Shown: piece after piece, positions 27,360 to 37,478 of the stretch
How positions within the stretch are numbered: position 1 is the first letter of the stretch
How the letters are laid out: each line of letters begins with the position of its first letter
Source: DAOTWP01 sp034435675
GTDB lineage: Bacteria > Chloroflexota > Anaerolineae > Aggregatilineales > Phototrophicaceae
NCBI GenBank assembly: GCA_034435675.1
Contig: DAOTWP010000291.1
Location: 5,509 to 69,508 of the forward strand
Direction of reading: 5' to 3'
DNA length: 64,000 nucleotides
Made by a program: the position numbers and the translations under genes
The notes under the pieces: generated by a model
Databases searched by the model: none
The model's input: the letters and a program-made list of their open reading frames with translations, nothing else
Told to the model about the DNA's origin: nothing

Positions 27360-28436
27360 CTACAGGCTGATCAGCGGCAGCGTTAGCGGCAGCAGCCAGA
27401 AAAAGACCAGTCCCGCGACCAGCAGCGATACCCCCGCGATGATGACTGCCTGCCACGTGTTTACGCGATGGATCGCCGCATTGGTAAATACGAACTGAGC
27501 AATCATATACACGAAAAAGGCGAACAGCGTATAGCTGACCGCAGTCGGTAGTAGCGCCCGCCCCTGAAAGGTCAAGAGTGCGCTAAAAATGCGCCCCAGC
27601 AAATCCGTGCCGACCACTATCACAATGAACAGCAGCGAAACGGGGACATAAAACAAGCCGCTCAAGCCAAAATGCTGGTTTGTGGTTACACCGCTGCCAA
27701 AACGGATCCGCCCGATATAGGCAGACACATAGGAGGCGATATACAGCGCCAGCACCATCTGCACCGCCAGCAGCAGACTGCCAAGCAGGGTGCGCAGCAG
27801 AATTTCCAGAACATCGCCAAAATCTGCCCCACGGAAACCGCCATTTGCCAGAATCGTGAACACTAGCAGAATCACGGGAGTCACGGCAAAAATGATCGCC
27901 ATCAGCACTGCAGTGAACACCGGTTTTGGTGTTTCACGATACCGTTCATAAGAGTTGTCGCTGTCAAAACGCAGCGCTGCCAGCCATGCGCGGAGCAGGT
28001 TGCGGCGGTTCTCGCCGGAAAACTCGCTGCGCAGTTGCTGCCCCACTTCGCGCGCGGCGGCGCTGGCAGCCGCGCTCAACTGTGCCGCCGCCTGCCCGGA
28101 CGGAACGCTGCCCGGCTGTGCAGCGCCAGCGGACGAACCCTGAACCGGATTTAGATCGGCAAAGGGATCATCTTCGGCTGCCATTTCGGATTGCACTTTC
28201 GACAGCAGCTTCTGCGCATTCGCATGTTCCGGGTTGAGCTTGAGCGCCCGCTGCGCGCATTGCAGTCGCCGCGCCGGGTCTTCCAGGTAGAAGCCCAACC
28301 AGAACCAGCCATCGGCATTGTCTGCGTCAAGCTTGACAGCCTGTGAGAGTTTGCTGCGCGCGGTTTCGGCATCGCCCGCGCGTCCGGCTTCAACCGCCTC
28401 ACGGATCAACAGCTTTGCCTGATCATGCCCATTCAT
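27360..28436 (-). CDS. TPR plus Yip1-like multi-pass membrane protein
   Basis: 358 residues from ATG 28436 (AAGGGGGAG upstream). The first 80 residues are tetratricopeptide-like (ARSKLSQAVKLDADNADGWFWLG; CAQRALKLNPEHANAQKLL). An acidic Ala/Pro-rich linker follows. Residues about 180-358 carry five hydrophobic helices in a Yip1-like arrangement. A cytosolic TPR arm on a membrane core suggests membrane-associated assembly or trafficking, but no function is established. It shares its N-terminal design with the tail-anchored gene at 17067. Confidence 0.8.
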   Translation of the reverse strand: MNGHDQAKLLIREAVEAGRAGDAETARSKLSQAVKLDADNADGWFWLGFYLEDPARRLQCAQRALKLNPEHANAQKLLSKVQSEMAAEDDPFADLNPVQGSSAGAAQPGSVPSGQAAAQLSAAASAAAREVGQQLRSEFSGENRRNLLRAWLAALRFDSDNSYERYRETPKPVFTAVLMAIIFAVTPVILLVFTILANGGFRGADFGDVLEILLRTLLGSLLLAVQMVLALYIASYVSAYIGRIRFGSGVTTNQHFGLSGLFYVPVSLLFIVIVVGTDLLGRIFSALLTFQGRALLPTAVSYTLFAFFVYMIAQFVFTNAAIHRVNTWQAVIIAGVSLLVAGLVFFWLLPLTLPLISL

Positions 28437-28608
28437 ACATCTCCCCCTTATCACTTTAGCAGATTAGCTCCGGCACGAAACCTGATTTCATGATACCCCT
28501 TAAACGCGGTTCCTGAAAAACATTCCCTATGATCCAGCGGCGTTTTCTCTACATCAGCGAACGTTCTGCTCCTACAGTAAACACCCTGCCCGGCGCTTTA
28601 CCCGCGTA

Positions 28609-28637
28609 TTGACTTTCGCCTGTTTTGCAAGCATAGT
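28609..28637 (+). promoter_or_regulatory. ddl promoter
   Basis: TTGACT (28609-28614), a 17-bp spacer, then CATAGT (28632-28637), 50 bp before the ATG. Confidence 0.5.
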
Positions 28638-28686
28638 AACGCGGCTATGAATACAACTTTCCAGATGGCGGAGGCAGACAGTCGTA

Positions 28687-29922
28687 ATGAGCGCGCAGCG
28701 AAAAACCACCGTTGCCGTGATCTTTGGCGGACGGAGTGTGGAACATGACGTGTCAATTGTTACCGGGCACCAGGTAATGCGCGCCTTTAATGCGGAGCGT
28801 TATGAGGTAGTGCCAGTTTACATTGACCGCACCGGCAAATGGTATACCGGCGAACCCCTGCGTGACCTGAACAACTTCAAGAATGAGATTATCAGCATGA
28901 AAGGCGTGATTCCGGCGCTGCTGTCCCCCGATGTACGCCATCACGGGCTGTTGGTTAACCCCCTTGCCGGGCTGTTTAGCAAGACGGAAATCAAGCGCCT
29001 TGACGTTGTTTTCCCCGCTCTGCACGGTTCACATGGCGAAGACGGCACGCTTCAGGGACTGCTGGAACTGGCAGATATTCCCTATGTTGGCTGCGCGGTA
29101 CTCGCCTCTGCGCTGACTAACGACAAAGTGCTGACCAAAGCCGTTCTGCGCGATGACGGTGTCCCGGTCACGGACGAAGTCAGCTTCAGCCGCCAGCAGT
29201 GGCTGGATGATCCGGATGCACTGGTAGAAGAAATTCATTCCCGGCTGACCTACCCCCTCTTTGTCAAACCCGCCACGCTGGGATCAAGCATTGGGATCGG
29301 ACGCGCAGAAAATGAGCAGATGCTGCGCATGACTGTCGATATTGCCGCGAATTTTGACCGACACATTCTGGTCGAAAGCGCTGTTGTTGATTGCGTCGAG
29401 ATCAATTGTGCTGTGATGGGCTATGGGCAGGAGATTCACGCTTCGGTATTGGAGCAGCCCGTTTCATGGGCAGAGTTCCTGACCTATGAAGAGAAGTACA
29501 TGCGCGGCAGCGAAGGCATGAAAAGCGCCGAAAGGGTGATTCCCGCACCCCTCAGCCCGGAACTGACGGCACAGATACAGGCGCTGGCAATCAAGGCATT
29601 CAAAGCGGTGGATGGTCGTGGTACCGCGCGCATTGATTTCCTCGTCAAACCGGCTTCCGGCGAAGTCTTCCTTAATGAGATTAACACCTTGCCCGGTTCG
29701 CTGGCGTTCTATCTGTGGGATGCCGCAGGTCTCAAGCCTGGCGAGGTGGTTTCCCGGTTGGTGCAACTGGCGCGCGACGCCCATGCAGACAAGCGGCGCA
29801 CCAATTACGATTACCAGACAAGCCTAGTCGCCGTGACTGCGGCACGGGGACTCAAAGGGCTAAAAGGCAACAAAGTGCACAGCAGTGCCCCTGCTGATGC
29901 CGCATCCGCCAAAACTGAATAG
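28687..29922 (+). CDS. ddl: D-alanine--D-alanine ligase
   Basis: A 411-residue ATP-grasp ligase that joins two D-alanines for peptidoglycan. Conserved parts: FGGRSVEHDVS at the start, HGSHGEDGTLQGLLE, the ATP lysine segment FVKPATLGSSIG, and the metal site NEINTLPGS. The omega-loop keeps the Lys-Tyr of the dipeptide-forming enzymes (YEEKY), as opposed to the depsipeptide type of VanA, so normal D-Ala-D-Ala peptidoglycan is expected. It has a short low-complexity C-terminal tail. GGAGG lies 12 bases before the ATG. Confidence 0.96.
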   Translation: MSAQRKTTVAVIFGGRSVEHDVSIVTGHQVMRAFNAERYEVVPVYIDRTGKWYTGEPLRDLNNFKNEIISMKGVIPALLSPDVRHHGLLVNPLAGLFSKTEIKRLDVVFPALHGSHGEDGTLQGLLELADIPYVGCAVLASALTNDKVLTKAVLRDDGVPVTDEVSFSRQQWLDDPDALVEEIHSRLTYPLFVKPATLGSSIGIGRAENEQMLRMTVDIAANFDRHILVESAVVDCVEINCAVMGYGQEIHASVLEQPVSWAEFLTYEEKYMRGSEGMKSAERVIPAPLSPELTAQIQALAIKAFKAVDGRGTARIDFLVKPASGEVFLNEINTLPGSLAFYLWDAAGLKPGEVVSRLVQLARDAHADKRRTNYDYQTSLVAVTAARGLKGLKGNKVHSSAPADAASAKTE

Positions 29923-29981
29923 CGCAGATTATCAAACCGCTTTACAATCAGCCCTAGATCTTTGCGACTACAAACCGGGAG

Positions 29982-32360
29982 ATGATTCCGTTGACCGTGC
30001 ATTCAAGACTCCTCGCCTTTGTCTTATTAACGTTCAGCATTCTCCTGGCATTGCTCAGCAGCGCGGTTCCCATGTCGCTTGCGCAGGACGCAACGCCGCA
30101 AGGTCCGGTCGTGCCGCCGCGCAGTTCGCCCACACCGACCATTACGCCAACCCCCACCGCAACGCTGACGCCGGAACCCACCCTGACACCGACTACGACA
30201 CCCAGCCCGACGCCATCGATACCTACGCTGGTCACGACGCGCGAAATCGCCGCACGCAGCGGACCGGGATCAATTTACCCCACTGTGGTTACCCTGCCGC
30301 CACAAACGCAGCTTGAAATTCTGGGCATTAGTGAGGATGGAGCTTGGTATCAGGTGCGTCTGCCGGATGGCGGCATTGGCTGGCTGCCGTCCTCGTCACC
30401 GCTGCTTCAGGCATTTGGAGATTTGAGCGCCCTGCCGATTGTGCTGCCACCCACAGAGACACCTTCACCGACACCGACAGTCGAGCCGACAGAAGCTGTG
30501 CTGCCAATTGGTTATGGACAGACTGTTACGGGCAGCGTCAGTAATACTACCCCCGAAATCCGCTACCTGTTTGACGGGCGCGCCGGAGAACGTGTCAATA
30601 TCAGCATGGCGACGACCAGTGGCACACTTGACCCGCTGCTGCGCCTGATTGACCCCGCCGGAAATCTTCTGGTGGAAAATGATGACGACCCTGAACAGCC
30701 ACAGGGCAACAATGCTTTTATTCGCGGTTTCGCTCTGCCTACTGATGGCACCTTTACGATTGTGGCGACCCGTTTCGGACAGGTCACGCAGGGGGATTTC
30801 ACGCTCACACTGGAACTCGCCCCGGCGTTGAACATCGTCGTCTATGGGCAGCCGGTAAGTGGCACAATTGACGATACCGTGTTTGAAATCGCGTATCTGC
30901 TCGATGCGCAGGCGGGCGAAGTTATCACCATTGATCTGACAACCACAACGGGCAACCTTGATCCTTTCCTGATTCTGCTTGATCCCGCTGGCAATGAAGT
31001 TGCCCGCAATGATGACCGCGCAGGCAGCATCAATTCATTGATTAGTGCGTTCTCCATCCCTGAAACCGGAACTTACACCATCGTGGCAACGCGCTATCAG
31101 CGTGAAAATGGGGTGACGAGCGGTGACTTTATCCTGACTGTGACGCTCAACATCGGCGCAGGAACACCCATTGTGTATGGCGCCTCGGTGGAAGGCAGCA
31201 TTGAGGATAGTGCCCACACCGTGCTGTATTCGTTCGAGGGGGGACGCCGTGATCGTGTTGCAATCAGTATGCGGACCACGCGCGGCGATCTTGTACCCGC
31301 TGTGGTACTGCTTGATGCCGACGGGCGCGAACTGGCACGCAGTTGGGATGAGGTTGCCGACGACGCGCAAATCAGCGGTTTCGACCTGCCCGAAGATGGC
31401 AATTACACGATTGTCGCTACCCGTGTTGGCAGAATTTTTGGCTCAACAACCGGGGTGTTTGAACTGACGCTTGACGCGGACCCAAACAGCCCCGAAGCGG
31501 GCATTTTCTCGGAAGAACTCGCCTATGCCGATGAACTGTCCGGTGAGATTACCGATGAAGTTCCTGCTCTCAGCTATACCTTTGCTGCCGGGTTGGGGGA
31601 TGTCATTAGCATCTCGATGGTCGAAACCGGCGGCGGGCTGGAGCCGCTGCTGATTCTGACCACCAGTACCGGTGATGAACTGGTGCGCAGCGACTTCGAC
31701 CTTGCGGCGAATGACCTGACCAACGCAGCGATTGATAACTTTGTCGTTCCGGCAGCCGGCTACTACACCATTCTGGCGACCAGCTCGGTCAACTTCAGCG
31801 CGGGCAGTACCGGCGATTTCAACTTGGAACTTACCCTGGAACGGCAGAGTACCACCAGCGAAGACTTCCTATACGCGCCGCTGTATGCCAGTGCGTCAAG
31901 GACACTGCTCGAAGACGGCACAACGATTGTTTTCTACGTTGCTGGGGACTGGGCAGATGACACCAACCCGCGCGATCAGGAAGCGGAACTGTTCCTGACC
32001 TTCTTTCTGCCCTCGCTGCCTGCCGAACGTGTGGTGGATGAGGCGCTGTTGGATCTGACACTCTGCATTCCTGTAGGCGACGCCGACAGCTTCGCCTTTT
32101 CCGATCTGGGAACGTTAAGCATCTATACGGATGACTACGGATTGGATGCGCTGCCCACCTTTGGCGGCGGTGGCTCAGGGATACTGGTGCGGCGAATTCG
32201 CACCTGTCAGGAAGTGGATGCTTACGACGCGGTGACGAATGCTTATGCAGCGGGGTCGCGCTATGTCCAGTTCAGACTCGCCTTCGGCACGGTGATCGCC
32301 AACGAGTCGCTCGATGTAGTCCTGTTCGGCGAACCCCGCCTGCGGCTGGCACTGCGCTAG
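29982..32360 (+). CDS. Secreted SH3b and PPC-repeat protein
   Basis: 792 residues. A signal peptide (hydrophobic RLLAFVLLTFSILLALL, cleavage near SLAQD) is followed by a Pro/Thr-rich linker. A bacterial SH3 domain spans about residues 78-150 (ARSGPGSIYPTVVTL, GGIGWLP). Four pre-peptidase C-terminal-like repeats begin near residues 175, 287, 398 and 514, each with YGxxVxGxI, DPxLxLLD and TIVATR. A unique domain (about 627-792) ends the protein. The design fits a cell-wall or matrix-binding surface protein. ATG 29982 almost touches GGGAG, so TTG 29991 (spacing 10) is an alternative start. It follows ddl by 59 bp. Confidence 0.88.
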   Translation: MIPLTVHSRLLAFVLLTFSILLALLSSAVPMSLAQDATPQGPVVPPRSSPTPTITPTPTATLTPEPTLTPTTTPSPTPSIPTLVTTREIAARSGPGSIYPTVVTLPPQTQLEILGISEDGAWYQVRLPDGGIGWLPSSSPLLQAFGDLSALPIVLPPTETPSPTPTVEPTEAVLPIGYGQTVTGSVSNTTPEIRYLFDGRAGERVNISMATTSGTLDPLLRLIDPAGNLLVENDDDPEQPQGNNAFIRGFALPTDGTFTIVATRFGQVTQGDFTLTLELAPALNIVVYGQPVSGTIDDTVFEIAYLLDAQAGEVITIDLTTTTGNLDPFLILLDPAGNEVARNDDRAGSINSLISAFSIPETGTYTIVATRYQRENGVTSGDFILTVTLNIGAGTPIVYGASVEGSIEDSAHTVLYSFEGGRRDRVAISMRTTRGDLVPAVVLLDADGRELARSWDEVADDAQISGFDLPEDGNYTIVATRVGRIFGSTTGVFELTLDADPNSPEAGIFSEELAYADELSGEITDEVPALSYTFAAGLGDVISISMVETGGGLEPLLILTTSTGDELVRSDFDLAANDLTNAAIDNFVVPAAGYYTILATSSVNFSAGSTGDFNLELTLERQSTTSEDFLYAPLYASASRTLLEDGTTIVFYVAGDWADDTNPRDQEAELFLTFFLPSLPAERVVDEALLDLTLCIPVGDADSFAFSDLGTLSIYTDDYGLDALPTFGGGGSGILVRRIRTCQEVDAYDAVTNAYAAGSRYVQFRLAFGTVIANESLDVVLFGEPRLRLALR

Positions 32361-32473
32361 TCCAATCGCTAAGCACAGCCGCAGAAATCTCGCGGGATTG
32401 TTTTCCGTAGAAGCGGGTCTCGGAACCGCCCTACACAATTTGCTTGTACTTAGAGCGAGATGAACATGCTGAC

Positions 32474-32502
32474 TGAACAAGGGGCTGAATCCCCTTGTCA
32501 GG
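32474..32502. repeat. Dispersed palindrome, copy 1
   Basis: TGAACAAGGGG-CTGAAT-CCCCTTGTCAGG: an 8-bp stem ACAAGGGG/CCCCTTGT around six bases, between convergent genes. Three related copies lie at 37612, 48165 and 63019. Confidence 0.85.
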
Positions 32503-32580
32503 TATGCAAATTAATCTTGTGCATGTAATGGTAGCGGTAGTCACCAGTGCAGCACGCCCAAACCAGTGCTGCGCAACTGC

Positions 32581-33300
32581 TTACACCCTGTGTATGGGCG
32601 ACGCATGCTCGATAAACCGGTACCCGACGCCATATTCATTAAGGATATACGTCGGGTTTTTGATATCCGGTTCAATCTTGCGGCGCAGGTGCGACACATA
32701 GATACGCGGGTAATGGTGTTCGTTGTTGTATTCGTAACCCCAGACTTGTTCGAGTAACTGCTGGAAGGTCAGCACTTCGCCGGGGTGCTTTACAAAGGTG
32801 GCAAGCAGCTTGAATTCTGTAGGCGTTAGGCGGATTTCGCTGCCCGCAACCATCACCCGACGCAGCGCGAGATCCACCGATAAATAATCGTCATGGTAGC
32901 TGGCATTGATCTTTTCATCTTCATCCAGAATGTGGGCACGTCTCAGCAGTGCGCGCACTCGCGCATGGAACTCCATATTGCGCAAGGGTTTGAGCATATA
33001 TTCGTCTGCACCAATGTCCAACCCCGCTGCAATCTCCTCTTCGCTGACAGCGTGGGCGGTCATCATCAGGATCGGCACGCTGGACTGTTGGCGAATCCGC
33101 TGGCACAGCGTCAAGCCGTCCATCCGCGGCAGCGCCACATCCATCACCACCAGATCCGGTTTTTCCATTTGAAAAAGACGATAGCCTTCGACGCCATTGT
33201 CCGCGACCAGTGCTTTATAGTCGTTCCGTTCCAGATCAAGTTGGAGCAGCCGCGACAGTTCACGGTCATCCTCAACGATGAGTACACGCGCTTTCGTCAT
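32581..33300 (-). CDS. OmpR/PhoB-family response regulator
   Basis: 239 residues. The receiver is complete: D11-D12 in VEDDREL, the phospho-acceptor in VVMDVALPRMDG, Thr in MMTAHA and Lys in MLKPLRN. The winged-helix domain follows (RLTPTEFKLLATFVKHPG, RIYVSHLRRKIE, GVGYRF). GAGG lies seven bases before the ATG. No histidine kinase is adjacent, so it is an orphan here. It is divergent from the glycosyltransferase gene and may control it. Confidence 0.95.
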   Translation of the reverse strand: MTKARVLIVEDDRELSRLLQLDLERNDYKALVADNGVEGYRLFQMEKPDLVVMDVALPRMDGLTLCQRIRQQSSVPILMMTAHAVSEEEIAAGLDIGADEYMLKPLRNMEFHARVRALLRRAHILDEDEKINASYHDDYLSVDLALRRVMVAGSEIRLTPTEFKLLATFVKHPGEVLTFQQLLEQVWGYEYNNEHHYPRIYVSHLRRKIEPDIKNPTYILNEYGVGYRFIEHASPIHRV

Positions 33301-33530
33301 AATTGCCTCTTCGCCACAGATAATGCAGGGAGCTGCTGCAATAAGTTTTGTTTAATGATTGTACCACTGCTGTTCACCTGCTGCGATTGCAGGTTGGAGG
33401 CGCCTATAGCCTGTGCTATGCTTATAGTAACCGCGCTGCACAACCATACAGTGCCGCAGTGCGTAACAATCATGAGTTCACCTGCATACCCGCTGTCCTG
33501 AGACAATCAAACACTTAACGTGAGTTGTGC

Positions 33531-35087
33531 ATGTTACGACAAACGCTCTGGGATCGGTGGCAATCTACGCCTCACTTGAAAACACACATGGCACGGCTGT
33601 TCCAGCGCCTACTGGATGCCATACCGGGTGGGCTGGTATGGCTGGCACTGCTCTTTACCATTGTCGGCGCTCGTTTTTTTCCGGAGACGCTTTTTTCCCT
33701 GGCAGCAGCGTTGGGGCTTTACTCCGCGCTGCGCTTTTGTTGGGCGGCTATCGCCGAGATCGTCGGCGTCCGGCGTGTGCAGCGCTGGGAACGGTTAGAC
33801 TGGCAGCAGCTGCATGCCAACCATGCTGCACCGGACAAGCTTGCATGGGATGATGTGCAGCATGTCGTGATTATCCCCAATTATAACGAACCCTTCGCGC
33901 TGCTGTGCCGCACACTGGAACACCTTGCAGAACAGCAGGATGCCCGCATGCGCTTGACGGTGGTGCTGGCGATGGAAGAGGCTGAACACGACAGTGCCGA
34001 AAAAGCCCGCCGCTTGCAGCAACGTTATGAATCCTGCTTCGCAAGCATTTACTATACAATCCATCCCAAAGGACTGCCGGGTGAAATTCGCTGCAAGTCC
34101 TCCAACCAGACATGGGCGGCACGCTGGATAAAACACAGGCTGGTTGATGAACAGGGCAGCTCTCTCGACAGGATTGTCATTACTTCCATGGACGCGGATA
34201 CGCGCTGGCATCCACGCTACTTTGCGGCGCTCAGTTACCTGTTTGCGACCAATCCCGAACGGCACAAACGTTTCTGGCAAGCCCCGATTCGGCATCATGG
34301 CAACATCTGGCAGATCAGCCCGCCCATGCGACTGATGAATGCTTATTCATCTGCGTTGGAGCTGGCATATCTTTCTGCGCCGGGTTGGCTGCCGATGCCT
34401 ATGTCCTCATACTCGCTCAGTCTGCGCCTGCTGGACAGTATTGGCTACTGGGATACTGACGCCATTGCTGATGAATGGCGGGCGTTCATCAAGGCGTACT
34501 TCAAGCGGCGGGGCAGTGTACAGATTGAGCGTGTGTTTCTGCCGTTTGTGGTGGATGCGCCAACTGGCAAGACGCTGTGGCAGTCTATTCGCAACCGTTA
34601 TCTGCAAACCGTGCGCCATTACTGGGGCAGCAAAGAAATCGGCTATACCATCGCCAGCATGGCACGCGAGGGCAGCATCCCGCCGGTGGGGGCACTGCGC
34701 CTGCTGTTTCGTGTTGCACACGACACGGTGCTGGCAAGCACTGGGTGGATTATCATCACCTTTGGCTCCAACCTGCCCTATATGCTGAACCCCTATTTTG
34801 TCTGGGAAATGCGCTTTGAGGATTGGAGTGATCCGGCGCTGATTATCTTGCAGGTGGCGTTTTTCATCGTCGCCGTGCTGAGTGTAGTTTGCTGGTATCA
34901 GGATGTGCGCGTGCGCCCCCCGCGCACAGAGCCGCTCAAGCCATATGAACGACTGATGACACTGCTCAGCTTTCCGCTGCTGCCTGTCCTGACACTGCTG
35001 TTCGTAGTGCTGCCCGCCATTCACGCGCAAACCCGCCTGATGCTGGGCATCCCGCTGCAATTCCGCGTGACCGAGAAAATGATCTAA
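33531..35087 (+). CDS. Membrane glycosyltransferase, family 2 type
   Basis: 518 residues. Two hydrophobic helices near the N-terminus (about 30-75) precede a GT-A catalytic domain with the nucleotide-sugar motif VIIPNYNEP, the DxD-type motif SMDADTRW and a downstream IRNRYLQTVRHYW segment like the QxxRW of processive enzymes. Three to four helices end the protein. This architecture matches membrane enzymes that build polysaccharides or glycolipids at the cytoplasmic face. The donor and product are unknown. ATG 33531 is preferred over TTG 33525. It ends at a terminator shared with the ATP-grasp cluster. Confidence 0.85.
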   Translation: MLRQTLWDRWQSTPHLKTHMARLFQRLLDAIPGGLVWLALLFTIVGARFFPETLFSLAAALGLYSALRFCWAAIAEIVGVRRVQRWERLDWQQLHANHAAPDKLAWDDVQHVVIIPNYNEPFALLCRTLEHLAEQQDARMRLTVVLAMEEAEHDSAEKARRLQQRYESCFASIYYTIHPKGLPGEIRCKSSNQTWAARWIKHRLVDEQGSSLDRIVITSMDADTRWHPRYFAALSYLFATNPERHKRFWQAPIRHHGNIWQISPPMRLMNAYSSALELAYLSAPGWLPMPMSSYSLSLRLLDSIGYWDTDAIADEWRAFIKAYFKRRGSVQIERVFLPFVVDAPTGKTLWQSIRNRYLQTVRHYWGSKEIGYTIASMAREGSIPPVGALRLLFRVAHDTVLASTGWIIITFGSNLPYMLNPYFVWEMRFEDWSDPALIILQVAFFIVAVLSVVCWYQDVRVRPPRTEPLKPYERLMTLLSFPLLPVLTLLFVVLPAIHAQTRLMLGIPLQFRVTEKMI

Positions 35088-35107
35088 TCATCAACCGGAC
35101 AATACAA

Positions 35108-35137
35108 CGGCGAGGGCGTTTCCTGCGATCCTCGCCG
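35108..35137. terminator. Bidirectional terminator
   Basis: CGGCGAGG (35108-35115) pairs with CCTCGCCG (35130-35137) around a 14-nt loop. Flanking ACAATA and TATTGT extend it. It lies between convergent genes. Confidence 0.75.
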
Positions 35138-35160
35138 TATATATTGTCGGCAGGCGTTAA

Positions 35161-36507
35161 TTAGCGTTTTTGGATGACAAACATTGGCACAACAGACCCC
35201 GCTCCCGCAGTCACATTGAGCAGCGCAGCCGAGGAGAGCCGGGTGAGACATCCGCCCACAGTATCGCCGTAAAAGATATACGGGTTAGCATCCACAAAGC
35301 GCGGACCAATATCCAGCCTACCCTCCAGCAGCATTGGAAAATCGCGTTCGACAATAGTCACTCGTTCCTGCACTACGTGCGGCGTGGTCAGGGCGTGTTT
35401 GATCGTCTGCTGCCAGTCCTCTGGGGAGGTCTTCCATCCGATGACAACCCCACTGCCCCCGTATTCGTCATTGGGCTTGAGGACCAGCGATTCCTGATGG
35501 TCAGCAATGAACGTCAACAGATCTACCGGTTGCCCATTGTAAAGGGTCTTCCGGTCCGCAACCCGGCGCGTCCACGGGATATGCTCTGCAATAGCTGCCC
35601 TCTGCTCAGCGGTGAACAGGTGTGCGTTTTGCTCGTCACTCAGCAGTGCCAGACTGGCTTTTTTTGCCATCAGCTTTGCGCTGAATGAATTGGTGATTAC
35701 GACTGCCCTGGCGCGCACTGCCTGAATGATGGCATGTTCATGTCCCATCTGCCGCACCAGTTCGCTCAGCAGCACGCGCTTATAGATCAGATCAACCCGG
35801 AAATCCCCTGCCCAAAGGCTGCCATTCCTGAATTCCATTTCCTGCGGTGTGGTCAGCACGGTAGGGCATTCATGTGCCTCAAAGTAGGCTTTGCAGATTT
35901 CGTGTTCATTGCGCGTGGGGACATGCTGCCAGTCCACAATCGCAATTTGCGGATGCCCCTGTCCGCCCCAATCGTGATACGTGCGCAGCAGCACCTTGAG
36001 CAGTTCAGGAAGACCCCACTGCGCCTCGACGTGATATTGCTGCTGAAAGCGCCGCATAGGTTCGAGTTCGAGAAACATCTCGGTTAGCTGGTCGCCATAG
36101 CCCATCCCGGCGGGGGTTTCTGCATTGTATTCCACAAAGCGCAGATAGCGGGTTTCCGGCTTATAGAAGGCGTCAAGCCGTGACGAGGACCATGGCACTG
36201 GCGTGCGCGCATCCAGACTGAATAACGCCTCCTCGTAGGCTTCCAGATCAAGCTGTTCACGCAGGGTGGCATCCTGCATACAGGCAATGTGTGCGCGGGC
36301 GAACGCGCTGAGAACGATTTCAGTGCGCTGTTTAAGAAACACCCAGCTTTCCTGATCGTAAAGATGTGGGCGCAGCACCCGGCAAACAGGCACTGTGCCA
36401 AAGTACAGATGGCGGCGCGCCAACTGCGAAAGCATCACCTCGTGGACTTCGGTGGCAGTCTGGTCGGTCAAAAAACTGTGGTACAGGGCAACGGCTTCAG
36501 CAATCAC
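35161..36507 (-). CDS. ATP-grasp ligase A (circularly permuted type)
   Basis: 448 residues, started by GTG 36507, which overlaps the stop of the upstream gene (GTGA), so translation is coupled. Landmarks are FVEYNAETPAGMGYGDQL in the first half and the ATP-binding VLKPNDEYGGSGVVIG near residue 360. This order resembles the circularly permuted type 2 ATP-grasp or glutathionylspermidine-synthase-like group, whose members form amide bonds between a carboxylate and an amine. It is the last gene of a same-strand run with two more ATP-grasp ligases, an esterase and a subtilase. The substrates are unknown. Confidence 0.75.
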   Translation of the reverse strand: MIAEAVALYHSFLTDQTATEVHEVMLSQLARRHLYFGTVPVCRVLRPHLYDQESWVFLKQRTEIVLSAFARAHIACMQDATLREQLDLEAYEEALFSLDARTPVPWSSSRLDAFYKPETRYLRFVEYNAETPAGMGYGDQLTEMFLELEPMRRFQQQYHVEAQWGLPELLKVLLRTYHDWGGQGHPQIAIVDWQHVPTRNEHEICKAYFEAHECPTVLTTPQEMEFRNGSLWAGDFRVDLIYKRVLLSELVRQMGHEHAIIQAVRARAVVITNSFSAKLMAKKASLALLSDEQNAHLFTAEQRAAIAEHIPWTRRVADRKTLYNGQPVDLLTFIADHQESLVLKPNDEYGGSGVVIGWKTSPEDWQQTIKHALTTPHVVQERVTIVERDFPMLLEGRLDIGPRFVDANPYIFYGDTVGGCLTRLSSAALLNVTAGAGSVVPMFVIQKR

Positions 36508-37478
36508 GGTGCAGCCCCTTTACGACTTGGGGGCTTTTTCGCCAGTTTCCCCCACGTATACTGATCACGTGTGGCTTCTGACGATTTCGCCAGCCGAATG
36601 CAGATTTCTGCCATTTGCTGGACCATCCAGTCGAAATGCCTGCGCCCCAGCGAATTAACATCCATATCCGGCGCGGGGTTCATGAACTCAATCACATATG
36701 GCACGCCATCCTTGATGGCAAACTCCACCGTGTTCATGTCATAACCAACTGCTGCGCACAATGTCAGCGTATCCTGGTACAGCTTTTCATAGAGCGCTGG
36801 GGGGAAATCATGGTCTTCGTGGTAATAACGGGAATTGGGATCATATTTCATCACATGCACATCACGCTGCCCCAGACACATGCAGCGCGCATAATTCTCC
36901 CAGCGAATGAACTCCTGCACAATCATCGTCAGCAGCCCGCTCCCGTTATAGCGCCAGATCAGTTCGTCCATTGAGCGCACGATATAGACATCGCGCCAGC
37001 CACCGCCATAAGCATCTTTCAGCACTACCGGGAAACCGCCCAGGCTGTCCACAATCGCCTGCCAGTTCATCGGGAACACCAGATTGCGCAGGCTTTCGTT
37101 GTGAACGATGCCGGGAACATAGTCCTTGTTGGGCAGTACTACTGTCCGGGGCGATGTCACTCCCAGTCGTGTTGCCAGCGATGCCCCGAAGAACTTGTCG
37201 TCTGCTGACCACATGAACGGATCGTTGATGACCTTGACACCCTGGATGACCGCATTCTTCAAAAAGGAACGATAATAGGGCACTTCATGTGAAATACGGT
37301 CAACGATCACGCGGTAAGGCACGGGTTCATTCATCAGGCTTCCGCCAACCTTCATGTATTCCGCGATGACCCCTTCATTGCGGCGGTTGATTTCTTCAAT
37401 GAATGCCGGGGGCCACGACCACTCGCGCCCGACAAACAGCCCGACTCGCAGTGGTTCAGCAGTATTTTGGGGTGGCAT
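36504..37478 (-). CDS. ATP-grasp ligase B
   Basis: 324 residues from ATG 37478 (CGGAG eight to nine bases upstream). ATP-grasp fold: FPVVLKDAYGGGWRDVYIV is the ATP-lysine loop, IVQEFIRWENYARCM the hinge, and YVIEFMNPAPDMDV the metal site. It resembles RimK-type ligases that add an amino acid or amine to a carboxylate. Its stop overlaps the start of ligase A by four bases, which points to a joint pathway. Confidence 0.82.
   Translation of the reverse strand: MPPQNTAEPLRVGLFVGREWSWPPAFIEEINRRNEGVIAEYMKVGGSLMNEPVPYRVIVDRISHEVPYYRSFLKNAVIQGVKVINDPFMWSADDKFFGASLATRLGVTSPRTVVLPNKDYVPGIVHNESLRNLVFPMNWQAIVDSLGGFPVVLKDAYGGGWRDVYIVRSMDELIWRYNGSGLLTMIVQEFIRWENYARCMCLGQRDVHVMKYDPNSRYYHEDHDFPPALYEKLYQDTLTLCAAVGYDMNTVEFAIKDGVPYVIEFMNPAPDMDVNSLGRRHFDWMVQQMAEICIRLAKSSEATRDQYTWGKLAKKPPSRKGAAP

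Noticed and set aside
29982..30240. Pro/Thr-rich repetitive DNA as a possible tandem-repeat locus or CRISPR
   Set aside because: It encodes a low-complexity protein linker. There are no regular direct repeats with spacers.
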